DNA from: Bacillota bacterium
GTDB lineage: Bacteria; Bacillota; Sulfobacillia; RBS10-35; Bu92
Direction: 5' to 3'
Length of the DNA: 64,000 bases
Assembly: GCA_014896375.1 (NCBI GenBank)
Contig: JADBKN010000021.1
Location: 18,933 to 82,932 of the forward strand
Shown: positions 36,180-45,395 of the stretch, one piece after another
Layout of the letters: every line of letters starts with the position of its first letter
Numbering within the stretch: the first letter of the stretch is position 1
Translations under genes and position numbers: made by a program
The notes under the pieces: model-generated
Seen by the model: the letters and a program-made list of their open reading frames with translations, nothing else
Databases searched by the model: none
Told to the model about the DNA's origin: nothing

Positions 36180-37718
36180 ATGCCGGTGCTCGCCCGTGGT
36201 TGGACGGCGGCGCTGGAAGGCGTGGAGGCGGTGCCGGTCTCCGTGGAGGTGGACGTCCACAACGGCCTGCCTTCCCTGGAGCTCGTGGGCCTGCCGGGGG
36301 CCGGCGTGAAGGAGTCCAAGGACCGGGTGCGGAGCGCGATCCGCAATGGGGGCTGGTCGTTCCCCCCGCGCCGCGTGACGGTCAACCTGGCTCCCGGCCA
36401 CGTGAGGAAGGCCGGCTCGCATTATGACCTGCCGATCGCCCTGTGCGTGCTCCTGGCCACGGGGCAGGTGCCGCCGGGTCGCGAGGGCGTGTGGGCGGCC
36501 GGGGAGCTCGCCCTGGACGGCGCCTTGCGGCCCGTGCCGGGCGTGCTGCCCTTCGCCCTGGCGGCGCGCCGGGCCGGCGCGCGCCATCTCCTCGTGCCCG
36601 CCGCGAACGCCGGGGAGGCACGGGCCGTCGGGGAGCTGGACGTCGTCGGCGCCCGTTCCCTTGAGGACGCGGCGCGCTGGCTCGCCGGCGGGCCGCCGCC
36701 GGCAGCGGGCGTCGGCTCGGCAGCGTCTCCTCAAGGAGGGAGCGCAGCAGGCGGGGAAGGGCTGCCGGACGGCGACCTCGCGGAGGTGCGCGGCCAGGAG
36801 ACGGCCAAGCGCGCACTGGAGGTGGCCGCCGCCGGCGGGCACAACGTGCTCCTCATCGGGCCGCCCGGCTCAGGAAAGACGATGCTCGCGCGCCGCCTGG
36901 CCGGCCTCCTCCCGGACCTGGACGCGGCCACGGCGCTGGAGGTCACGGCCGTGCACAGCGCCGCCGGCGTGCTGCCGCCCGGATCCGGGCTGCTGCGGCG
37001 GCCGCCCTTCCGCTCGCCGTCTCCGGGCGCCACCCTCGTGGCGCTCATGGGCGGCGGAGCGTCGCTGCGGCCCGGGGAGCTGTCCCTGGGGCACGGCGGC
37101 GTGCTCTTCCTGGACGAGGCGGCGCGCTTCGCTCCGGCTGTGCTGGAAGCACTGCGGGCTCCCCTGGAGGACGGCGAGGTGGTGATCGCACGCCACCGCG
37201 GCTCCGTGCGCTTTCCCGCGCGGACGCAGCTCGTCCTCGCGGACAACCCCTGCCCCTGCGGCTGGCACGGCGAGCCGCGCGGCCCGTGCGCCTGCCGCTG
37301 CTCGGCCGCGCAGCTCCGCCAGTACCGCGCGCGCCTCTCCGGACCGCTGCGCGACCGGCTCGATCTCTTCCTCCGCGTGCCGCGCCCGGCCTACGCCGAC
37401 GCCGCGCGCCCACAAGGCGCCTCCACACGGGAGCTGCGCGCCCGCGTGGAGGCGGCCCGCGCCCGCCAGGCGGCGCGCGGGCAGGGAGGGCTCAACGCGC
37501 ACCTCACCCTGGCGGAGCTCGACCGCTGGGCCGCGCCCGACCGCGCGGCGGAGCGCCGCCTGGCCGACGCCTGGACCCGCCACGGCCTCGGCATGCGGGG
37601 GCGCGTGCGCGTCCTGAGGGTGGCGCGCACCATCGCCGATCTGGAGGGCAGCGCGGGCGTGCGGGAGGAGCATGTGCTGGAGGCGCTGCACTACCGCTTT
37701 GCCGGAGAAGATGAATGA
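36180..37718 (+). CDS. comM: ComM/YifB family Mg-chelatase-like AAA+ ATPase
   Basis: 512 residues from an ATG with GAGGAGG upstream. N-terminal ChlI-like domain (VSVEVDVHNGLPSLELVGLP, KESKDRVRSAIRN), central AAA+ core with Walker A GPPGSGKT and FLDEAARF, a cysteine cluster (NPCPCGWHG... CACRC) and a C-terminal domain. In Gram-negatives ComM is a branch-migration helicase in transformation. It is the only core gene of the block on the plus strand; dprA, its functional partner, is 4 kb away. Confidence 0.94.
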   Translation: MPVLARGWTAALEGVEAVPVSVEVDVHNGLPSLELVGLPGAGVKESKDRVRSAIRNGGWSFPPRRVTVNLAPGHVRKAGSHYDLPIALCVLLATGQVPPGREGVWAAGELALDGALRPVPGVLPFALAARRAGARHLLVPAANAGEARAVGELDVVGARSLEDAARWLAGGPPPAAGVGSAASPQGGSAAGGEGLPDGDLAEVRGQETAKRALEVAAAGGHNVLLIGPPGSGKTMLARRLAGLLPDLDAATALEVTAVHSAAGVLPPGSGLLRRPPFRSPSPGATLVALMGGGASLRPGELSLGHGGVLFLDEAARFAPAVLEALRAPLEDGEVVIARHRGSVRFPARTQLVLADNPCPCGWHGEPRGPCACRCSAAQLRQYRARLSGPLRDRLDLFLRVPRPAYADAARPQGASTRELRARVEAARARQAARGQGGLNAHLTLAELDRWAAPDRAAERRLADAWTRHGLGMRGRVRVLRVARTIADLEGSAGVREEHVLEALHYRFAGEDE

Positions 37719-37743
37719 AGCCGGGCATAGCCCGGCTTCATTC
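37713..37743. terminator. Perfect 14-bp inverted repeat at the comM stop codon (bidirectional terminator-like)
   Basis: GAATGAAGCCGGGC and its exact complement flank an ATA loop. The 5' arm contains the comM TGA stop. It stands between comM (+) and the Fe-S protein gene (-), which end facing each other 46 nt apart. Flanking T-richness is modest on both strands, so termination strength is uncertain. Confidence 0.6.
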
Positions 37744-37764
37744 ACTTACGGCGCTGCGAGCGCG

Positions 37765-38073
37765 TCAGTGGCCGCAGCAGTGGCCGGCGTTCGGGCGCCG
37801 GATGACGAAGCCGCGCTGCACGCCGCGCTCCTCGAAGTCGACCTCCGCGTCGTCGAGGTACTGCGCCGTCTCCTTGTCGAACACGACGCGGAACCCGTCC
37901 TGCTCCACGACCTCGTCCTCCGGCCGCCTCTCGTCCCACCCCATGCCGAAGTGGACGTTGCCGCAGCCGCAGCGGTGCTGGATGTGGATGCGCAGGTCCG
38001 GTTTCGGGTCGCCTTCCTGCTTCAGAAGTTCCTTCAGCTCTTTCACGGCTTCAGGGGTAAACTGAATGGCCAT
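37765..38073 (-). CDS. HesB/IscA-like (A-type) iron-sulfur protein
   Basis: 102 residues. Beta-rich A-type fold pattern with Cys35 and Cys99, matching two of the three conserved cysteines of IscA by position, plus Cys37 and Cys100 (RCGCGNVHFG near the middle and GHCCGH at the end) in place of the usual C-terminal CGCG. Members of this broader group carry or transfer Fe-S clusters, and some clostridial relatives are selenoproteins; here all are cysteines. Exact role unknown. Confidence 0.75.
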   Translation of the reverse strand: MAIQFTPEAVKELKELLKQEGDPKPDLRIHIQHRCGCGNVHFGMGWDERRPEDEVVEQDGFRVVFDKETAQYLDDAEVDFEERGVQRGFVIRRPNAGHCCGH

Positions 38074-38113
38074 GGCCCGTCACCCTCTCACATCGCTATC
38101 TTACCGCTTCGCG

Positions 38114-38509
38114 TCAATCGCCGGCGGCGAACGCGTCCTCGATCCACTCCACGGCCAGGCGTCCTCTCTCCACCGTGACGGCGCAGACGTCGAAGCGCCA
38201 GGGGGCGTCGAGGCAGCCGTGCGCAGCCGCAAACCAGCGCGCGGCGCGCACGAGGCGCCCCCGCTTGGCCGGCGTGACCGATTCGGCGGGCGTGCCGGCC
38301 GCCCGCGTCCGCCGCGCGCGCACCTCGACAGCCACCCATGTGTCGCCGTCCTTCACGACGAGGTCGAGCTCCCCCGCGCGGCACCGCCAGTTCCGCCCCA
38401 CGACCCGGTAGCCGCGAGCCTCCGCCGCCGCCGCGGCCGCCGCCTCCGCGCGCCGGCCGAAGGCGACGCGGTCCTCGCCGCTTCCCTCGCCCCCCGCCGC
38501 GGTGGTCAC
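38114..38509 (-). CDS. yraN: YraN (UPF0102) nuclease-like protein
   Basis: 131 residues. PD-(D/E)xK-like core with the family stretch RNWRCRAGELDLVVKDGDTW and VAVEVRAR (the usual Lys of VEVKxR is Arg here). It is small and basic, as for UPF0102. Its start overlaps the rnhB stop by 4 nt, and in many bacteria yraN lies with rnhB and comM/dprA, as here. Biochemical role unproven in the family. Confidence 0.9.
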   Translation of the reverse strand: MTTAAGGEGSGEDRVAFGRRAEAAAAAAAEARGYRVVGRNWRCRAGELDLVVKDGDTWVAVEVRARRTRAAGTPAESVTPAKRGRLVRAARWFAAAHGCLDAPWRFDVCAVTVERGRLAVEWIEDAFAAGD

Positions 38510-39357
38510 GCTCCCCCGCCCTCTCCGTTCCCGGCGCGCGCGGAGCCCTCCTCCAGCGGCCAGACGAGTTGCTCGGCCGATGCGGCCGTCTCCGCGCCCC
38601 AGCGGAAGCTGCGGCGGTGGATGGGCGAGGGGCCGAGGGCGCGGAGGGCGGCGAGGTGCTCGGCCGTCGCGTACCCCTTGTGGCGGGCGAAGCCGTAGCC
38701 CGGCAGGCGCCGGTCCCAGATCTCCATCAGCCGGTCGCGGTGCACCTTCGCGAGCACCGAGGCGGCCGCGATGCTGTTCGAAAGGCCGTCGCCGCCGACG
38801 ATCGCCTCCTGCGGCAGCGCCAGGCCCGGGATGCGAAAGCCGTCGACGAGCACCGCGTCCGGCGGTACGCGCAGCGTCTCCAGCGCGCGCCGCATCCCCA
38901 GGAAGACGGCCTGGGCGATGTTCAGCTCATCGATCAGCGCCGGCGGCACGGTGACGACGGACCAGGCGAGGGCCTGGCGGCGGATCGGCTCCACAAGCCG
39001 CGCGCGCTCCATGGGATCGAGGCGTTTGGAGTCGTCGAGACCCGGAATGTGGGCGTCCGGCCGCAGGATGACGGCGGCCGTCACGACCGGCCCGGCCAGC
39101 GGACCGCGGCCGACCTCGTCCACGCCGGCCACGCGGCGGAAGCCGGCGGCCCAGAGGCGCCGCTCAAACGTGAAGCGCCGCTGGAAGGCGCGCCGCGCCT
39201 CCCGCTCCGCGCGCTCGCGCCGCCGCTCGCGCTCCAGAAGGATGCGCGCCCCCCGGCGAGGGTCCGCCTCGAGCTCCTTCAGGAGCGCCCGGCGGTGCGC
39301 GCCGCGCGCGCTCTCCAGTTCCTTCGCGTACTCCTCAAGCGGCCGGCGCCCGGTCAC
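38506..39357 (-). CDS. rnhB: Ribonuclease HII
   Basis: 283 residues. An N-terminal charged helical extension (about 1-75, as in Bacillus RNase HII) precedes the catalytic domain with acidic residues in GVDEVGRGPLAGP and VDGFRIPG and the motif NSIAAASVLAKVHRDRLM. Removes misincorporated ribonucleotides and RNA primers from DNA. It overlaps rbgA by 4 nt and yraN by 4 nt. Confidence 0.96.
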   Translation of the reverse strand: MTGRRPLEEYAKELESARGAHRRALLKELEADPRRGARILLERERRRERAEREARRAFQRRFTFERRLWAAGFRRVAGVDEVGRGPLAGPVVTAAVILRPDAHIPGLDDSKRLDPMERARLVEPIRRQALAWSVVTVPPALIDELNIAQAVFLGMRRALETLRVPPDAVLVDGFRIPGLALPQEAIVGGDGLSNSIAAASVLAKVHRDRLMEIWDRRLPGYGFARHKGYATAEHLAALRALGPSPIHRRSFRWGAETAASAEQLVWPLEEGSARAGNGEGGGA

Positions 39358-40235
39358 GGCGCGCCGGCGCCTTTCGCGCGCGCCCCCGCGGCATCGCTCC
39401 CATCCGCGGGGAGCGCGGCATCTCCGGGCGTCTCCAGGGTGACGGCGCCCAACTTCCCCCGGCGGAAATCCCCAAGGAGGATCTCCGCGGCGCGGGCGAT
39501 GTCGACCTGGCCCCCGGCCGCCAGCGCACCCCGCCGCCGGCCGATGGCCGCGAGCACATCCGCCGGCTCGCCGCGCTCGTCCTCAAGCCCGTAATGCACT
39601 TCCAGAGTGCGCGGCCGCTCCCGTTGGAAGAAGGCGATGAGCCACACGGCGGCTTCCTCGGCCGGCCACTGTTCTTCGGAAAGGCAGTCCAGGGCGCGCA
39701 GCTTGGCCGCCCGCTCACCCCGCCCCACGGTGGGCGGCAGAATGCCTGGGGTGTCGAGCAGGTCGAAGTCATCGAGGCGGATCCACTGCTCGCCGCGCGT
39801 GATGCCCGGGCGGGCGCCCGTCGCCGCCTTGGCGCGGCCGGCCAGGCGGTTGATGAGCGAGGACTTGCCGACGTTCGGAATGCCGGCCACGAGCACGCGC
39901 AGGCGTGGTCCCGCACCGCGCGCCTCCCGAGCGCGGAGAAGGAGCGGCTCCACGTCGGGGCGCGGCCCGGCGGCGGCCACGGCCACGGCGGTCACGTCGC
40001 GCGCGGAAAAGTAGCGCAGCCACTCCGCCGTGCGGGCCTCGTCCGCCAGGTCGGCCTTGGCGAGCACCAGCCAGCGCGGCCGGCCGCCGAACTCTCCGGC
40101 GAGTTGAACGTTGCGCGTGGACCAGGGCGCCCGCGCGTCGACGACCTCCCAGACGAGGTCGACGGCGCGCGCCAGCTGGCGCAGCCGGCCGCGGACGCGC
40201 GCCATGTGCCCCACGAGCACGCCGCGCTGGCTCAT
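39354..40235 (-). CDS. rbgA: Ribosome biogenesis GTPase RbgA (YlqF)
   Basis: 293 residues from an ATG preceded by GAGGAGG. Circularly permuted GTPase: G4 (LAKADLAD) comes before G1 (AGIPNVGKSSLINRL) and G3 (LLDTPGIL). It matures the 50S subunit. An upstream extension in frame is rejected for lack of a ribosome site. Its neighbours lepB and rnhB are as in Bacillus. Confidence 0.95.
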   Translation of the reverse strand: MSQRGVLVGHMARVRGRLRQLARAVDLVWEVVDARAPWSTRNVQLAGEFGGRPRWLVLAKADLADEARTAEWLRYFSARDVTAVAVAAAGPRPDVEPLLLRAREARGAGPRLRVLVAGIPNVGKSSLINRLAGRAKAATGARPGITRGEQWIRLDDFDLLDTPGILPPTVGRGERAAKLRALDCLSEEQWPAEEAAVWLIAFFQRERPRTLEVHYGLEDERGEPADVLAAIGRRRGALAAGGQVDIARAAEILLGDFRRGKLGAVTLETPGDAALPADGSDAAGARAKGAGAP

Positions 40236-40346
40236 CTCGCGCCTCCTCGCCGGTATTCTACAGCAGCCGGGAGCCGCGGCGCCGCCGCGTGCGCCGTGCA
40301 TACCGGCCCGCCGCATCCAACCATGCTAAGCGGCGGGGGCGATCAC

Positions 40347-40607
40347 GTGACACACCCGACATCCGATGCGGAGGCCGCAAAGGGCACGACCTCCCTGGCC
40401 GCGGCCGTCCTTGGCTCCGATGCCGCCTCGGCCTGGTTGGATCAGCTGGAGCAGGCCGCCATGCGCGACGACGAGATGCGCTCACGCCTGCAGCGCATCT
40501 TCCTCGCCAACCTGGCCTCGATCCGCCAGGACGGAGGGGAGCTGTACCACTCGTGGCTCGAACTTCTGGAGAATTCCCTCGAAGATCTCCGTCACCGCCG
40601 CCCATGA
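40347..40607 (+). CDS. Small hypothetical protein on the plus strand between rbgA and lepB
   Basis: 86 residues from a GTG (an ATG eight codons upstream is possible). Codon third positions are mostly G or C and the product looks like a soluble, mainly helical protein (WLDQLEQAAMRDDEMRSRLQ, HSWLELLENSLEDLRHRRP). No antisense gene covers this interval, so it is not a shadow. It converges with lepB. Function unknown. Confidence 0.55.
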   Translation: MTHPTSDAEAAKGTTSLAAAVLGSDAASAWLDQLEQAAMRDDEMRSRLQRIFLANLASIRQDGGELYHSWLELLENSLEDLRHRRP

Positions 40608-40658
40608 AGACATCGGCGCACCGGGGGCAGCTGGAGTGGGGCGGCCTCCAGGGCCGCC

Positions 40659-41231
40659 TCAGTGGAGGATGTGCGCCTCTGATAGCGGCCACCAGACGAA
40701 GAGGGCCTCACCCTTGACGTTGGCCAGCGGAACCTCGCCGAAGGAGCGGCTGTCCTCGCTGTCGGGACGGTTGTCGCCCAGCACCCAGACGGTGCCGGGC
40801 GGCACCTGGAAGGGAGGCGTCGTGCCGCCGGATCGGTAGGCCACGTAGGGTTCGGAGAGGCGCCGGCCGTTGACGTACACCCAGCCGTCGCGCAGCTGGA
40901 CGACGTCCCCGCCCACGGCGATCACGCGCTTGATGTAGTCCTTGTCCGTCGCCTTCGGCGGGCGGAAGACGATGATCTCCCCCGGCTGCGGCGGGCGCAG
41001 GCGGTAGATGAGCTTATTGACGAGCAGGCGCTCCCCGGAGTGCAGCGTGGGCTGCATCGACGGCCCTTCGACGACGAACGACTCCACCGCGTAGTGCCGG
41101 ATGAGCACGGCGAGCACCAGCGCGATGAGGACCGTCTCGACCGTTTCCCAGATGAAGCGGCCCGCGCCGCGCACCTGCGCCCGCTCCGACGAACCTTCCA
41201 ACGCTTCGCCTTCCTTCGGCAGGGCTGTCAC
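40659..41231 (-). CDS. lepB: Signal peptidase I
   Basis: 190 residues. One N-terminal membrane helix (about 30-48), catalytic Ser58 in VVEGPSMQPT and Lys101 in DYIKRVIAVGGD, then the GDNRPDSEDSRSFGEV box. Cleaves signal peptides of exported proteins outside the membrane. It sits between rplS and rbgA, a common Bacillota location. Confidence 0.96.
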   Translation of the reverse strand: MTALPKEGEALEGSSERAQVRGAGRFIWETVETVLIALVLAVLIRHYAVESFVVEGPSMQPTLHSGERLLVNKLIYRLRPPQPGEIIVFRPPKATDKDYIKRVIAVGGDVVQLRDGWVYVNGRRLSEPYVAYRSGGTTPPFQVPPGTVWVLGDNRPDSEDSRSFGEVPLANVKGEALFVWWPLSEAHILH

Positions 41232-41263
41232 GGGAAGGGGCGGGGGCCGCCCCCGGGGCGCGA

Positions 41264-41614
41264 TCAGACGTCGCGGCGCTTCTCCTTGATGCGCGCCGCC
41301 TTGCCGCTCAGGTTGCGAAGGTAGTAGAGCTTCGCGCGGCGCACGCGTCCCTGCCGCACGACCTCGATCTTCTCAATGCGGGGCGAGTGGACCGGAAACG
41401 TCCGCTCCACGCCGACGCCGTAGCTGACCCGGCGCACGGTGAAGGTCTCCGAGACGCCGCGCCCCTTGCGCGCCAGGACGGTGCCCTCGAAGACCTGGAT
41501 GCGCTCGCGGCCGCCTTCGACGACCTTCACGTGCACGCGCACCGTGTCCCCAGGGCGGAAGTCGGGGATGTCCGTGCGCAGCTGCTCCTTCTCCAGCGTG
41601 CGGATGATGTCCAT
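41264..41614 (-). CDS. rplS: 50S ribosomal protein L19
   Basis: 116 residues. Typical L19 with [36 protein letters not shown] and the C-terminal [20 protein letters not shown]. It lies at the 30S-50S interface. Preceded by its own extended -10 promoter, after trmD. Confidence 0.98.
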   Translation of the reverse strand: MDIIRTLEKEQLRTDIPDFRPGDTVRVHVKVVEGGRERIQVFEGTVLARKGRGVSETFTVRRVSYGVGVERTFPVHSPRIEKIEVVRQGRVRRAKLYYLRNLSGKAARIKEKRRDV

Positions 41615-41650
41615 GCGCGTCCTCCTCGGGTTCCAGACAAACCGCGGTCT

Positions 41651-41659
41651 ATTATAGCA
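41651..41659 (-). promoter_or_regulatory. Extended -10 promoter before rplS
   Basis: On the minus strand TGC-TATAAT (TATAAT at 41651-41656, TG at 41658-41659) overlaps the trmD stop codon and lies about 37 nt before the rplS start. There is no clear -35, as is usual for extended -10 promoters. Confidence 0.6.
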
Positions 41660-42419
41660 TTCCGTCCCCGCCGGACGGCCGGCGCGCCTCTTCTTCAAGA
41701 GACGCCAGAAAGCGCCGGTCCTCCTCCGTGAGCGGGGCCTTCTCCAGGAGGTCCGGGCGCCGCTCCCACGTGCGGCGCAGGGCCATTTGCCGCCGCCAGC
41801 GCGCGATCTCCGCGTGGTTGCCGGAGAGCAGCACGTCCGGCACGGCCAGCCCGTTCCACACGCGCGGGCGCGTGTACTGCGGCCCCTCCAGGAGGCCGCT
41901 GGCGAACGAGTCCTCGTACGGCCCGCGCTCCGCGCCGAGCACGCCCGGCAGGAGGCGCACCACGGCGTCCACGACCACCATCGCCGGCAGCTCGCCGCCC
42001 GTGAGGACATAGTCCCCGATGGAGATCTCGTCGTCCACCAGGGTGAGCCGCACGCGCTCGTCCACTCCCTCGTAGCGGCCGCAGATGAAGATGAGGTGCG
42101 CCTCTTTCGCAAGCTCGAAGGCGTACGCCTGGTCGAAGCGGCGCCCCTGCGGCGAGGTCAGGAGCACCCGCGGCCGACCCTCGCCGGCCTCGTCGCGACA
42201 GTGCGCCACGGCGCGCGCGATCGGCTCCGGCTTCATCACCATGCCCGGGCCGCCGCCGAAGGGATAGTCGTCCGTCGTGCGGTGGCGGTCGTCGGTGAAG
42301 TCGCGGATGTCGACGATGCGGATCTCGACCAGACCGCGCACCTGAGCCTTCCAGAGCATGCCGTGGCGGAAGGGCCCGTCGAACATCCCGGGCATGATCG
42401 TCAAGATGTCGATGCGCAC
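41652..42419 (-). CDS. trmD: tRNA (guanine-N1)-methyltransferase TrmD
   Basis: 255 residues, GTG start. SPOUT-fold methyltransferase with the knot motifs [40 protein letters not shown] and [20 protein letters not shown]. Methylates G37 of tRNAs to prevent frameshifting. Gene order rimM-trmD-rplS is conserved. Confidence 0.98.
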   Translation of the reverse strand: MRIDILTIMPGMFDGPFRHGMLWKAQVRGLVEIRIVDIRDFTDDRHRTTDDYPFGGGPGMVMKPEPIARAVAHCRDEAGEGRPRVLLTSPQGRRFDQAYAFELAKEAHLIFICGRYEGVDERVRLTLVDDEISIGDYVLTGGELPAMVVVDAVVRLLPGVLGAERGPYEDSFASGLLEGPQYTRPRVWNGLAVPDVLLSGNHAEIARWRRQMALRRTWERRPDLLEKAPLTEEDRRFLASLEEEARRPSGGDGML

Positions 42420-42471
42420 CGCGTCCCACCCCGCTCCTCCACCGACGCCGCCGGCGGCCGCCGGCGCGGCC

Positions 42472-42993
42472 TCACGCCTTCTCGTCCTCGCCGGGCAGGC
42501 TGCCCGGCGGGGGCGCGACGGTCATCGCTCCGGCGGCGAGGTCGACGGACGCCACCACGGATCTCAGCGCCGGCAGGAGCACCTCGCCCAGCGGGCCGCG
42601 CACGACGAAGACGTCGTTCGCGCCCGTGCGCAGGATCTCCGCGAGCCGGCCCAGATCGCGCCCGTCGACCGTCCTCACCGCGAGGCCGATGAGCTCATGG
42701 TGGTAGTAGCGCCCGGCCGGCAAGGTCGGCAGCTCCGCCGTGGCCACCCACAGCCGGGCGCCGCGCAGCGCCTCCGCCGCCTCGCGGCTGGACACGCCTT
42801 CGAGGCGCAGGATCCAGAGGCCGCCACGGTGCGGGCGGGCGTCGAGGATGCGCCGCCACGGCCCCTCCATCCCAAGACGCACGCGCCGCCCCGGGAAGCG
42901 CTCAGGGAAGTCCGTCTCCGGGCGCAGGCGCACGTCGCCGCGGATGCCGTGCGGCGCGACGACCTCACCCACGGAGACGTAGTCCGGCTTCAC
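42472..42993 (-). CDS. rimM: 16S rRNA processing protein RimM
   Basis: 173 residues. N-terminal RimM barrel ([20 protein letters not shown]) and C-terminal PRC-barrel-like part ([20 protein letters not shown]). It helps mature the 30S head. Starts with an ATG overlapping the khpA stop (4 nt). Confidence 0.96.
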   Translation of the reverse strand: MKPDYVSVGEVVAPHGIRGDVRLRPETDFPERFPGRRVRLGMEGPWRRILDARPHRGGLWILRLEGVSSREAAEALRGARLWVATAELPTLPAGRYYHHELIGLAVRTVDGRDLGRLAEILRTGANDVFVVRGPLGEVLLPALRSVVASVDLAAGAMTVAPPPGSLPGEDEKA

Positions 42994-43235
42994 GGGCGGT
43001 CGGGGACCTCGACGCGCACGCGCCGGTTCTGGCGCGCGGCCGCGGCCTTCGCGAGCTGGCGGATGGCCTGGATGGTGCGGCCCTGCCGGCCGATGACCTT
43101 GCCGAGGTCGTCCTTGGCCACCTGCAGCTCGACCTCCAGGACCTCGTCCCGCGCCGTCTCACGGATGCGGACGGCGTCCGGCTGGTCCACGACGCTGCGT
43201 GCGAGGAAGGCGACCAGGTCGCCGATGCGGCTCAC
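42990..43235 (-). CDS. khpA: KH-domain RNA-binding protein KhpA
   Basis: 81 residues, GTG start. One type II KH domain with the GxxG loop in DDLGKVIGRQGRTIQAIR. KhpA pairs with KhpB/Jag to bind RNAs in Gram-positives. Lies between rpsP and rimM, as ylqC in Bacillus. Confidence 0.94.
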   Translation of the reverse strand: MSRIGDLVAFLARSVVDQPDAVRIRETARDEVLEVELQVAKDDLGKVIGRQGRTIQAIRQLAKAAAARQNRRVRVEVPDRP

Positions 43236-43238
43236 ACC

Positions 43239-43523
43239 TCACGCCTCCCCGGTCTGAGCGCGCCGGGTCTCGGCGAGCTTCTGCAGGATGCCGGCCTTCG
43301 AGAGCAGCGCGCGCGCCGTCTCCGACGGCTGAGCACCGCGCTTCAACCACTCGATGGCGCGGTCCTCCTTGATGCTCAGCTCGACCGGCTCCGCCGAGGG
43401 GTTGTAGTAGCCGATCTCCTCGATGAAGCGGCCGTCGCGCGGCGAACGCGAGTCGGCGACGACGATGCGGTAGAACGGGTGCTTATGCGCACCCATGCGG
43501 CGAAGGCGGATCTTCACGGCCAT
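43239..43523 (-). CDS. rpsP: 30S ribosomal protein S16
   Basis: 94 residues: [20 protein letters not shown] start, [20 protein letters not shown] and a short tail. GGAGGTGA lies just before the ATG. Core ribosomal protein; it begins the rpsP-khpA-rimM-trmD set. Confidence 0.98.
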   Translation of the reverse strand: MAVKIRLRRMGAHKHPFYRIVVADSRSPRDGRFIEEIGYYNPSAEPVELSIKEDRAIEWLKRGAQPSETARALLSKAGILQKLAETRRAQTGEA

Positions 43524-43563
43524 GGCTTCACCTCCTTCAAAGGGTGGGCGGCGCCCGCCGGCC

Positions 43564-44898
43564 TCAGCGGCCGAACGGGAGCCGTCCCGGGTGCGGGCGC
43601 CGGCCCGGGCGGGACATCATCCGCATGAGCTTGCGCAGCTCCTCGAACTGTTTCAACAGGCGGTTCACGTCCTGCACCTGGGTGCCGGAACCGCGGGCGA
43701 TGCGCCGCTTGCGGCTGCCGTCGATGATCTGCGGCCGCCGCCGCTCCTCGGGCGTCATCGAGCGGATGATCGCCTCGACCCGCGAGAGTTCGCGCTCATC
43801 GAGCCCCGCGCCGCGCAGCTGGCGCAGCTGGCCCATGCCCGGCAGCATGCCGAGGATCTGCTCAAGAGGGCCCATGCGGCGCAGCTGCTGCATCTGGTCG
43901 AGAAAGTCTTCAAGCGTGAACTCGGCGCTGCGCAGCCTCGCCTCCAGCGCGCGCGTCTTGTCCGCATCCACGGCGGCCTGCGCGCGCTCGATGAGCGTGA
44001 GCACGTCGCCCATCCCCAGGATGCGGGAGGCCATGCGGTCCGGGTGGAAGGGCTCAAGGGCCTCCGGCTTCTCGCCCACCCCGGCGAACTTGATCGGCCG
44101 GCCGGTCACGGCGCGCACCGAGAGGGCCGCGCCGCCGCGCGCGTCGCCGTCGAGCTTCGTCAGGATGATGCCCGTCACGGGCAGCCGCGAGCAGAAGCCC
44201 TCCGCCACGCTCACCGCATCCTGGCCGGTCATGGCGTCGACGACGAGAAGCGTCTCGTGCGGCCGGCAGAGCGCGTGCAGGCGCAGCAGCTCCTCCATCA
44301 GCTCCTCGTCCACGTGCAGGCGGCCGGCGGTGTCGATGAGCACGGCGTCGCGCCCGGTGCGCTCGGCCTCCTCCAGCGAGGCGGCCGCGATGGCCTCCGG
44401 CACGGCGCCGTCGCGGCGGAAGACGGGGATCTCCAGCGCGCGGCCGAGCTTCTCCAGTTGGTCCGCCGCCGCGGGGCGCTGCACGTCCGCCGCCACAAGC
44501 AACGGGCGCTTGCCCTGCCGCTTAAGGTGCAGGCCGAGCTTGGCCGTGGTCGTCGTCTTGCCGGAGCCCTGCAGGCCCACCATGAGCACGACGAGCGGCG
44601 GCTTCGGGGCGGCCGCGAGCCGCGCCTCCGCCCCCTCGCCGAGGAGACGCGCGAGCTCCTCATGGACGATCTTGACGACCTGCTGCGCGGGGGTGAGGCT
44701 TTGCAGGACCTCCTGGCCCACGGCGCGCTGGCGCACGCGCTCCACGAAGTCCCGCACCACCTTAAAGTGCACGTCCGCCTCAAGGAGCGCCAGCCGGATC
44801 TCCCGCAGCGCCGCCTGCACGTCCTCCTCGCTGAGGCGGCCGCGGCCGCGCAGGCGCGCGAAGACGCCCTGCAAGCGCTCCGTCAGGCCCTCGAACAC
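43564..44898 (-). CDS. ffh: Signal recognition particle protein Ffh
   Basis: 444 residues, GTG start. N domain, SRP GTPase G domain ([38 protein letters not shown]) and a Met-rich M domain at the C terminus ([19 protein letters not shown] tail) that binds signal peptides and SRP RNA. Co-transcribed with ylxM. Confidence 0.98.
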   Translation of the reverse strand: MFEGLTERLQGVFARLRGRGRLSEEDVQAALREIRLALLEADVHFKVVRDFVERVRQRAVGQEVLQSLTPAQQVVKIVHEELARLLGEGAEARLAAAPKPPLVVLMVGLQGSGKTTTTAKLGLHLKRQGKRPLLVAADVQRPAAADQLEKLGRALEIPVFRRDGAVPEAIAAASLEEAERTGRDAVLIDTAGRLHVDEELMEELLRLHALCRPHETLLVVDAMTGQDAVSVAEGFCSRLPVTGIILTKLDGDARGGAALSVRAVTGRPIKFAGVGEKPEALEPFHPDRMASRILGMGDVLTLIERAQAAVDADKTRALEARLRSAEFTLEDFLDQMQQLRRMGPLEQILGMLPGMGQLRQLRGAGLDERELSRVEAIIRSMTPEERRRPQIIDGSRKRRIARGSGTQVQDVNRLLKQFEELRKLMRMMSRPGRRPHPGRLPFGR

Positions 44899-44929
44899 CG
44901 CTCTTCACCCCTCCGGCCGCCGCGCGGCC

Positions 44930-45313
44930 TCATTCTTCAAGAAGGCGGTAGACGATCCGCTCCGCCCTCCGCACGCGGTCGAGCGCGGGCGCGGCGAAGT
45001 CCGCGCCATGCCCGTCGAGCGCCTCCACAAGCTCCCGCCGCAGGCCCTCCAGCTCCGCGGAGAGCGCTTCCAACTGCCGGCGCTCCTCGCGGTAGCGGCG
45101 CACGAGCCCGAGGAGGTCCTCATAGCGGCGCAACGCCTGCATGGCGCGCCGGATGACATCGTGCACGGCCTGGCGGCTGACCCCGGCGTTCTCCGCGATC
45201 TCTCCAAGAGAGAGGTCCATCTGGTAATACAGGTCCAGCACCTGGCGCTGCTTCGGCGTCAGCAGGCCACCGTAGAAGTCGTACAGAAGCGCGACCTCGC
45301 CCACTTCCTCCAC
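44930..45313 (-). CDS. ylxM: YlxM-family SRP-associated helix-turn-helix protein
   Basis: 127 residues from a GTG; the frame is open for 23 more codons but these lie across a likely promoter, so the shorter start fits better. The N-terminal half matches UPF0122: LLYDFYGGLLTPKQRQVLDL, YYQMDLSLGEIAENAGVSRQ, AVHDVIRRAM. It is found beside ffh in nearly all Bacillota and stimulates SRP activity in some. C-terminal half is a coiled helix. Confidence 0.9.
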   Translation of the reverse strand: MEEVGEVALLYDFYGGLLTPKQRQVLDLYYQMDLSLGEIAENAGVSRQAVHDVIRRAMQALRRYEDLLGLVRRYREERRQLEALSAELEGLRRELVEALDGHGADFAAPALDRVRRAERIVYRLLEE

Positions 45314-45365
45314 GCGCAGGGCGGCTCCTCCCGTCTTGTCCCGCCGGCTGTGATGCCACGATGCC

Positions 45366-45395
45366 ATTGTCGTCTTGTGCATCCAGCGCTGTCAA
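45366..45395 (-). promoter_or_regulatory. Candidate promoter for ylxM-ffh
   Basis: On the minus strand a perfect TTGACA (45390-45395), an 18-nt spacer and GACAAT (45366-45371, 4 of 6 matches to TATAAT). The predicted RNA start is about 45 nt before the ylxM GTG. The -35 overlaps an inverted repeat GTCAAGT-GACTTT-ACTTGAC (45391-45410) at the ftsY stop. Confidence 0.45.
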
